From: Geminicoccaceae bacterium
GTDB taxonomy: Bacteria; Pseudomonadota; Alphaproteobacteria; Geminicoccales; Geminicoccaceae
Direction of reading: 5' to 3'
Length of the DNA: 38,737 bases
Assembly: GCA_020446525.1 (NCBI GenBank)
Contig: JAGREO010000193.1
Span: 1-38,737, forward strand
Of this stretch, positions 7,649-12,818 are shown in pieces. Positions within the stretch are counted from its first letter, which is position 1; every line of letters starts with the position of its first letter. The notes under the pieces are model-generated. The model did no database searches. It worked only from the letters and a program-made list of their open reading frames with translations, and was not told where the DNA came from. Both the position numbers and the translations under genes were made by a program.

Positions 7649-9148
7649 ATGGCGGAGAACCTGCTGGCAGCACTGCATCTGGTGCTCACCTTCGAGAACC
7701 TGCTCTACGCGGCTCTGGGCATGGCAGTGGGACTGGTGTTCGGCGCCCTGCCCGGCCTGAACGGCAACGTCGCCATCGGGCTCTTGATCCCCTTCACCTA
7801 TTATCTCGACCCGATGGTCGGCATTGTCGCCTTGATGGCGATCGGCAAAGGGGCGAATTTCGGTGGTGCGGTGCCGGCCGTGCTGCTCAACATACCGGGC
7901 ACGCCGGCCGCCACCTTCACCGCAGTCGACGGCTATCAACTGACCAGGGCGGGCAAGGCGAAGAAGGCTCTGCACACGGCGCTCTGGGGCTCGACCTTGG
8001 GCGATCTGTTCAGCGATCTGGTGCTGCTTTTCGTCGCGGCACCGCTGGCGGCCATGGCACTGATGGTCGGGCCGCCCGAATATGCCGCGATCATCCTGTT
8101 TTCGCTCCTGATCGTCGGCACGATGGTCGGCGGCGCTCCGATCAAGGGTCTGCTCTCGGCGGCCTTCGGCCTGCTGCTGGGCACCGTCGGCCGCGACCTC
8201 TACACCATGGAGCCGCGCTTCACCTTCGGGTCGATCAATCTGGACGACGGCATTCCGGTGATCCCCTTGCTGATGGGCCTGCTGGTGGTGTCCGAAGTGT
8301 TCGTGCAGCTTCGCCGTGAAGCCGTCTCACCCGAGGCGATCGAGACGCGCGCGCTGAGGCTCGATCGGGGTGCGGAGCCGCTGCGCATGGCCGATCTCGC
8401 CAGACAGCTTCCGACGATCTTCAAGAGCAGCGCCATCGGGACGTTCGTCGGTGCGGTGCCGGGGCTGGGTGCCACGCTGGGTGCGTTCTTGTGCCATGCC
8501 GAGGCCAAGCGTTCGGCACCGCCGGACGAGCCCGTCGGCCGCGGCTCGCTGCGTGGCGTGGCCGCCGCCGAAGCGGGCAACAGTGCCACCAACGGCTCCA
8601 ACCTCATTCCTCTCGTGACGCTGGGCATTCCGGGCAATGTCGAGGCGGCTCTGGTGCTAGGGGCCTTCATGATCCACGGCATCACACCCGGCCCGTTCCT
8701 GATGCAGCAGCAGGGACCGATGCTCTATGCCATCTTCCTGAGCCTGATCCTGGCCAACGTCCTGTTGCTGGGTATGGGCTTCGCGTTCATCCGCATGGCC
8801 CGTCATGCGCTGAGGATCGACAAGCGTCATCTGCTGCCGGCGATCCTGTTCATGGCTTTCGTCGGCACCTACGCGACCACGCGTCAATTGTTCGACGTCG
8901 GCCTGATGTTCGTCTTCGGCATGCTCGGCTATGCGATGCGGCGGCTGGGCTTCACACCCTTGCCCCTGCTCATCGCCTTTCTTCTCGGACCGCTGTTCGA
9001 GGACGGCGTACGTCGCTCACTGACCCTCTCGGGCGGCAGTTTCTCGATCTTCTTCGAGCGACCGATCGCCATCGGCTTTCTGGCGATCGCGACGCTGGCG
9101 CTGGTGCTGATCGTCCGCCAAACGCTGGAGCGTCGAAGGCGGGCTTGA
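7649..9148 (+). CDS. tctA: tripartite tricarboxylate transporter, large membrane subunit TctA
   Basis: This 499-residue, highly hydrophobic protein has about 11-12 membrane segments and the TctA signatures: VFGALPGLNGNVAIGLLIPF near the N-terminus, LLNIPGTPAATFTAVDGYQL, and GNSATNGSNLIPLVTLGIPG in the second half. TctA is the cation-coupled permease of the TTT family. It needs the small membrane subunit TctB and the periplasmic binding protein TctC. Here tctA follows the DUF3604 gene on the plus strand. tctB and tctC lie on the opposite strand immediately downstream, with only 3 bp between the tctA and tctB stops. TctABC genes are usually co-directional, so this split is unusual. Confidence 0.95.
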   Translation: MAENLLAALHLVLTFENLLYAALGMAVGLVFGALPGLNGNVAIGLLIPFTYYLDPMVGIVALMAIGKGANFGGAVPAVLLNIPGTPAATFTAVDGYQLTRAGKAKKALHTALWGSTLGDLFSDLVLLFVAAPLAAMALMVGPPEYAAIILFSLLIVGTMVGGAPIKGLLSAAFGLLLGTVGRDLYTMEPRFTFGSINLDDGIPVIPLLMGLLVVSEVFVQLRREAVSPEAIETRALRLDRGAEPLRMADLARQLPTIFKSSAIGTFVGAVPGLGATLGAFLCHAEAKRSAPPDEPVGRGSLRGVAAAEAGNSATNGSNLIPLVTLGIPGNVEAALVLGAFMIHGITPGPFLMQQQGPMLYAIFLSLILANVLLLGMGFAFIRMARHALRIDKRHLLPAILFMAFVGTYATTRQLFDVGLMFVFGMLGYAMRRLGFTPLPLLIAFLLGPLFEDGVRRSLTLSGGSFSIFFERPIAIGFLAIATLALVLIVRQTLERRRRA

Positions 9149-9151
9149 GCG

Positions 9152-9628
9152 TCACCCGCCGAGCAGCAGGCGTTCGAGGCTGCTCGGACGGATGACGAGG
9201 CCGAAGCTCTGCTGGAACACCAGCCAGACGACGGCGAGGGTGCCGGCGCTCCAGCCCAGAAGCGGAAGCGGCCGGCGTGCACCCAGAAGCATGAACGAAA
9301 CGATCAGGGCGACGAACCCGCCCAGATAGAAACCCGTGGTGTCGATCGCCAGGGCGAAGGCGCCCCAGACCACTGCGAGAACGAGGATGTGTCCGGGCTC
9401 ACCCCCGCCGGTCTCGACGAAGGGGTCGTCGTCGGCAGGTTGCGACGTTCGATGCAGCGTCGATGCGAGCATGGCGACTGCGAGCACGCCGATCAGGACC
9501 GTATAGAGGTAGGGCAGCATCGCCTGATCGCCGCTGCCGGCGAAGCGGGGCACGAGCCACCACCACGCCAGCGCGGCGAATATGATCAGGGCCGCCGCGA
9601 CCGCCATATCGGTGCTTCGCGCAGGCAC
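9152..9628 (-). CDS. tctB: tripartite tricarboxylate transporter, small membrane subunit TctB
   Basis: This 158-residue protein has four predicted membrane helices in the order expected for TctB: one near the N-terminus (MAVAAALIIFAALAWWWL), a second at LPYLYTVLIGVLAVAML, then a hydrophilic loop (about 62-80), then two closely spaced helices. It should pair with TctA in the inner membrane. The start is GTG 9628, six bases after the tctC stop; ATG 9607 would shorten it by seven residues. It is co-transcribed with tctC and the ComA-like gene and convergent with tctA. Confidence 0.87.
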   Translation of the reverse strand: MPARSTDMAVAAALIIFAALAWWWLVPRFAGSGDQAMLPYLYTVLIGVLAVAMLASTLHRTSQPADDDPFVETGGGEPGHILVLAVVWGAFALAIDTTGFYLGGFVALIVSFMLLGARRPLPLLGWSAGTLAVVWLVFQQSFGLVIRPSSLERLLLGG

Positions 9629-9634
9629 GCCCTT

Positions 9635-10591
9635 CTATTCCTTCAGGTAGTCGCGCAACTCCTGCGCATCCTTGGTGACGCTTTGCAGCACCTCTTCATA
9701 TTCGGCCGGCTCGATCCACTGCGGAGTCAGGTCAATGGCCTTCAGTTTTTCCTGAACCGCCGGTGCTTCCACGGCGGCCTTGAAGGCGGCGCGCAGCTTC
9801 TCGAGCACGTCTGCCGGCGTATCGGCCCTGACGGCATAGCCGTAATAGACGCGGGCGACATAGTCCGCGTCGCGCTGATCGAGGCTCGGCACGTCGGGAT
9901 AGCCGAACTGTGCGAGACCGCCTGGCGTCAGGGTTGCCAGAATCTTCAGGCCGCCTTCACGGGCGGCATGCCAGGCCGAGGTGCCGACACCGGTCTCGGC
10001 GGTTGTCACGTGTCCGCCCAGGATCGCTGCCGAGCCTTCCGCACCGGAACGGAACGGTACGAGACGGATGGTGAGGTCGTGCTTCTTGGCGTAGGCCTCG
10101 ACCACGCGCGACGACCAGAAGGAGCCGCCGTCGGCGAAGGTGATGGGCGTTTCCTTGGCGTAAGCGACCATCTCCTCGAAGGTCGAGAAGGGTGCCGAAG
10201 CAGCGGCGAAGAGGACCCGTTCCTGGGGCATGTAGCCACCGACGATCGACCAGCGCGCCAGATCGAGCGGCTCGCCCTGATAGGCGGCGGTGAACGGCCC
10301 CTCGGTGAGGAAGGAGACCATCGTCTGGCCATCGGCCGGCAAGGCGTCGGTTGCCTTGATGGCGAGCAGACCGCCGGCACCGGGCTTGTTCTCGACCAGA
10401 ACCTTGGTTCCCAGTTGCGTCGCCAGTTCCTCGGCCATGATGCGCGAGGAAGTGTCGGTCATACCGCCGGCGCCGAAGCCGACCATCATGGTCACCGGCC
10501 CGTCGGGGAAACCGGCGGCCATCGCGGGTGTCGCGGTCGACGCCGCCGTCGCGATCGCGGCGGCGAGAGTGAAGAGTGTACGACGCAGCAT
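9635..10591 (-). CDS. tctC: tripartite tricarboxylate transporter substrate-binding protein TctC (Bug family)
   Basis: This 318-residue protein has a Sec signal peptide (1 to about 26, ending ATPAMAA). The Bug/TctC fold follows: FPDGPVTMMVGFGAGGMTD, then the typical VLVENKPGAGGLLAIKA and later ADTPADVLEKLRAAFKAAVE. It is the periplasmic solute receptor that feeds TctA/TctB. Bug proteins bind small carboxylates and related anions. The ligand cannot be deduced, but the ComA-like neighbour hints at a sulfonated or phosphorylated acid. ATG 10591 follows a good GGGAGG site. The gene begins 20 bp after the ComA-like stop, in one operon with tctB. Confidence 0.93.
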   Translation of the reverse strand: MLRRTLFTLAAAIATAASTATPAMAAGFPDGPVTMMVGFGAGGMTDTSSRIMAEELATQLGTKVLVENKPGAGGLLAIKATDALPADGQTMVSFLTEGPFTAAYQGEPLDLARWSIVGGYMPQERVLFAAASAPFSTFEEMVAYAKETPITFADGGSFWSSRVVEAYAKKHDLTIRLVPFRSGAEGSAAILGGHVTTAETGVGTSAWHAAREGGLKILATLTPGGLAQFGYPDVPSLDQRDADYVARVYYGYAVRADTPADVLEKLRAAFKAAVEAPAVQEKLKAIDLTPQWIEPAEYEEVLQSVTKDAQELRDYLKE

Positions 10592-10611
10592 GATAATCCT
10601 CCCTGGGTGGT

Positions 10612-11418
10612 TCATTCGCGCGGTGTGCGCTCTTTGGGCCCGACGACGCCGAGACCGCAGCGCAAGGCCTCGGTCGCCAGCAGTTCCTCCGGCTTGACGT
10701 TGGCGAGATTGACCTCGGGGCCGAGTTCGAGGATAAGCAGCTTCTTCAGGTCTTCGACCATCGAGAGCGTTGTACCGCTGATCCAGGGTCCCGGCAGCTC
10801 GATCATGACGCGGCGCATGTCGAGCTCGGCGGTGATCCGTCGCAGCATCGAGGTCGCGATCGCGCCGTCCTCGACCAGTTCGGCCGCTTCGATCAGGACC
10901 AACTCGGCGCCGGCCTCGAAGCAGACGTGCGCCTGAGCGATCAGCCGGGCGACGTCCGTTTTCTCGTCCTTGGACCCCACCTCGCCCATGACCGCGAGGC
11001 CCGCATCGGTGGCCTCGCGAACGAGCGACGCACGTTCCTGGTCGTCGATCGGCAGACAATTGTCGGAGATCTCGATCGTCGCGAAACCGAGCCTCGTGGC
11101 CTCGGTGAAGAACCGGCCCAGCGCCTTGCGACCGTGGTTCGCCAGCACATATTCCGCGAACTGGCCGCCGATGAAGGGGCGCACGGCGTGCCGTCGATAG
11201 AGATCGAGCTTGGCCGCCAACTGATCCGGCGGATAGAGGCGAGCCGTGCCGGTGACGATCTTGGCGAAATCGGCATAGGCTCCGGCCAGCGCCATCAGCC
11301 CGTCGACCGCACCCACGGTCATGCCCCAGTCGGCGATCATCGTCATGCCGGACCGGCGAGGCTTGGCCGTCGAGCGTGTGGGCGGCAGGTCGAGAAAGCC
11401 GAAGGGTGCGGACGACAA
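10612..11418 (-). CDS. ComA-like (phosphosulfolactate synthase family) protein
   Basis: This 268-residue TIM-barrel protein matches the ComA family along its length. It has SGMTMIADWGM near the N-terminus, DFAKIVTGTARLYPP, KLDLYRRHAVRPFIGGQF, FATIEISDNCLPID, GLAVMGEVGSKDEKTD, and a C-terminal NLANVKPEELLATEALRCG. Classical ComA adds sulfite to phosphoenolpyruvate to make (R)-phosphosulfolactate for coenzyme M or, in Bacillus, for spore sulfolactate. Here some positions I remember as conserved differ: IEAAELVEDG where archaeal proteins have an EARES-type segment. The reaction may therefore differ. Translation probably starts at TTG 11418, which has a perfect AGGAGG site. It heads the comA-like/tctC/tctB operon. 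Confidence 0.82.
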   Translation of the reverse strand: MSSAPFGFLDLPPTRSTAKPRRSGMTMIADWGMTVGAVDGLMALAGAYADFAKIVTGTARLYPPDQLAAKLDLYRRHAVRPFIGGQFAEYVLANHGRKALGRFFTEATRLGFATIEISDNCLPIDDQERASLVREATDAGLAVMGEVGSKDEKTDVARLIAQAHVCFEAGAELVLIEAAELVEDGAIATSMLRRITAELDMRRVMIELPGPWISGTTLSMVEDLKKLLILELGPEVNLANVKPEELLATEALRCGLGVVGPKERTPRE

Positions 11419-11651
11419 GAGCGCCTCCTGTCTTTTTGCGGGATGGCGGCGCCTCGCAACCTAGCTCGATGCGCGACGGGCGCATAGCACGATCTTGCAT
11501 GGCACGGCGTTCGGGCTGGGGCGGCGATCGCCGGATGGTGATGTCGAAGACGAACCCGACGCCGCCTCTGAAGGTTGGCCCCGCCGGTCACGTGCGCGAT
11601 AGTCATCTTGTGCGACGCGATCGGCGTGCCGCACGAACAGAGGGAACGGTC
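11419..11651. other. divergent intergenic region between the ComA-like and lectin-like genes
   Basis: These 233 bp drive two divergent genes. The minus side carries the AGGAGG ribosome-binding site of the TTG-initiated ComA-like gene. A dyad ATGCGC-GACGG-GCGCAT at 11469-11485 could be an operator for that operon. I see no convincing sigma-70 or sigma-54 site. Confidence 0.35.
11469..11485. promoter_or_regulatory. dyad symmetry upstream of the ComA-like/tctC/tctB operon
   Basis: ATGCGC and GCGCAT flank a 5-base spacer, about 50 bp upstream of the TTG start. It could be the binding site of a dimeric repressor; no regulator gene is adjacent. Confidence 0.25.
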
Positions 11652-12308
11652 ATGTCGCGAAGAGACATCTTGCGTCGTCTGACACCCGTGGCCTGTATCG
11701 CGATGGCTCTCGCGCCGGCCGTAGCGCAAGCCCAGCAGCAGCATCCGATGGGCTTTTTCGTGACCAGCGTAGGGCTCGGTGACGGGGCCAATCTGGGCGG
11801 GCTCGAGGGTGCCGACACGCATTGTGAGGCGCTGGCCGAGGCGGCCGGCGCAGGCGGGCGCGACTGGCGCGCCTATCTCTCGACCGAAAAGGACGGTGCG
11901 CGCGGAGAATCGGCCCGCGAGCGGATCGGCCTCGGTCCCTGGTACAATGCCCGGGGCGAACTCGTCGCCGCCGATCTCGATCAACTCCACCTGAATCCGA
12001 ACATCGTGCTGCGTACGGCGCTCGACGAGAACGGCCAGCCGGTCAAGGGGCGTGGCTCCAGCCCCAACGAGCACGACATCCTCACCGGTACGCAGGAGGA
12101 TGGCACGGCATACTTCCCCGACGAGCAGGATCACACCTGCAACAATTGGACCTCGAACGGCGATGGCTCGGCTCAGGTCGGGCATCACGATCGGCACGGC
12201 GGTGGAAACACGTCGTGGAACTCCGCCCATGCCAGTCGCGGCTGCAGCGCGGAGAACCTCAAGAGCACCGGCGGCAACGGCTATTTCTACTGTTTTGCGG
12301 CTGATTGA
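11652..12308 (+). CDS. secreted DUF1554-like (C-type-lectin-like) protein
   Basis: This 218-residue protein has a Sec signal peptide (1 to about 26, ending APAVAQAQ). The mature part shows the pattern of the DUF1554 / collagen-XVIII-like lectin fold: HCEALAEAAGAGGRDWRAYL, RIGLGPWYNARGELVA, HDILTGTQEDGTA, HTCNNWTS, VGHHDRHGG, WNSAHASRGCS, and a final FYCFA. Cysteines at HCEAL, HTCNN, RGCS and FYCF fit two conserved disulfides. Such proteins are exported and often of unknown role; carbohydrate or matrix binding is an inference from the fold. ATG 11652 has a GAGGGAA site. It diverges from the ComA-like gene and is followed by a gene-poor 510-bp stretch. Confidence 0.8.
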   Translation: MSRRDILRRLTPVACIAMALAPAVAQAQQQHPMGFFVTSVGLGDGANLGGLEGADTHCEALAEAAGAGGRDWRAYLSTEKDGARGESARERIGLGPWYNARGELVAADLDQLHLNPNIVLRTALDENGQPVKGRGSSPNEHDILTGTQEDGTAYFPDEQDHTCNNWTSNGDGSAQVGHHDRHGGGNTSWNSAHASRGCSAENLKSTGGNGYFYCFAAD

Positions 12309-12381
12309 GAGGCAGGCGGAGGAACGGGCTCGCGTCGATCGCGGGCTCCCCGCCATACCGCGCGTGCCGAGAAGGACTGTA

Positions 12382-12425
12382 GAAACGAAAGACCCCGCCG
12401 GCGCTCTTGCGACATCGGCGGGGTC
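12382..12425 (-). terminator. rho-independent terminator-like hairpin reading leftward
   Basis: GACCCCGCCG (12391-12400) and CGGCGGGGTC (12416-12425) pair perfectly over 10 bp around a 15-base loop. On the minus strand the stem is followed by TTTCGTTTC, a U-rich tail; on the plus strand it is followed by TGGTG. It therefore fits a leftward transcript better than the lectin-like gene. Confidence 0.6.
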
Positions 12426-12671
12426 TGGTGCCTATCGGCTTTGTCCGGATGAACCGGTCAAGTGGGTGTTCACACACCCATGCAACTCAAATTGTCGGTT
12501 TTCCGTGCCGACGCCGGCACGTCGGTCCCACGCAGGCTCAGGACCGTATCGGATGATTGGGCGGCAGGGTCTCCATCTTCACCTCACATGAAGCAGATGA
12601 ACAGTAGCCCACAAGTGCACCCGCACCTGCGGTGAACCCATCCTCGCACCTCCGAAGTTGTTTGCGAAGAC
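12391..12671 (-). ncRNA. candidate small transcript opposite the polA leader
   Basis: A predicted promoter, a structured body with two hairpins, and a terminator outline a transcript of about 270-290 nt on the minus strand. It contains a 20-codon frame with an excellent ribosome-binding site, so it could be a dual-function RNA. I do not recognise a known RNA family (not tRNA; no match that I can see to 6S, SRP or tmRNA). The start point is inferred only from the -10 position. Confidence 0.3.
12579..12641 (-). CDS. possible 20-residue peptide within the candidate small transcript
   Basis: ATG 12641 is preceded by GGAGG with 7-base spacing and opens a 20-codon frame, MGSPQVRVHLWATVHLLHVR. The stop overlaps GAGGTGAAG, which in turn precedes a second ATG (12576) opening a 12-codon frame ending at 12538. 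The ribosome-binding sites are better than at many real genes here, but the peptides have no recognisable features. Treat this as a hypothesis. Confidence 0.25.
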   Translation of the reverse strand: MGSPQVRVHLWATVHLLHVR

Positions 12672-12677
12672 TAATTG

Positions 12678-12706
12678 GATATGCGCTCGCTCGATTGTGG
12701 AGTCAA
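12678..12706 (-). promoter_or_regulatory. possible sigma-70 promoter reading leftward from the polA leader
   Basis: On the minus strand TTGACT (12706-12701) is followed after 17 bases by CATATC (12683-12678). The -35 element is strong and the -10 weak (3 of 6). It sits 25-50 bp upstream of the GGAGG site of the 20-codon frame. Confidence 0.35.
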
Positions 12707-12818
12707 CCTTCATGCAAGATTTTTTGATCGGCCGATCGGCGGGGGGACGGGCGCGGCTTGGTGATCGCTCTCGCCGGGGGAGGGTGCTAGGTTCGGTGCT
12801 CCACGAGCGCGAGTTCGC

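Larger units (their letters stand above)
12309..12818. other. 510-bp gene-poor region with several hairpins, upstream of polA
   Basis: No conventional gene is found between the lectin-like gene and polA. Reading the minus strand from right to left, there is a possible promoter (12706-12678), a GGAGG site (12653-12649) with a 20-codon frame, and a second 12-codon frame. Two hairpins follow (GTGCCG-ACGC-CGGCAC at 12505-12520, TGGGTGT-TCAC-ACACCCA at 12463-12480), then a terminator-like stem (12391-12425). On the plus strand, polA has only a weak ribosome-binding site and no obvious promoter. Confidence 0.6.

Noticed and set aside
11486-11501. AGCACGATCTTGCA resembling a sigma-54 promoter upstream of the ComA-like gene
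   Set aside because: The -24 element reads AG rather than GG, the spacing is one base short, and it points away from the ComA-like gene.
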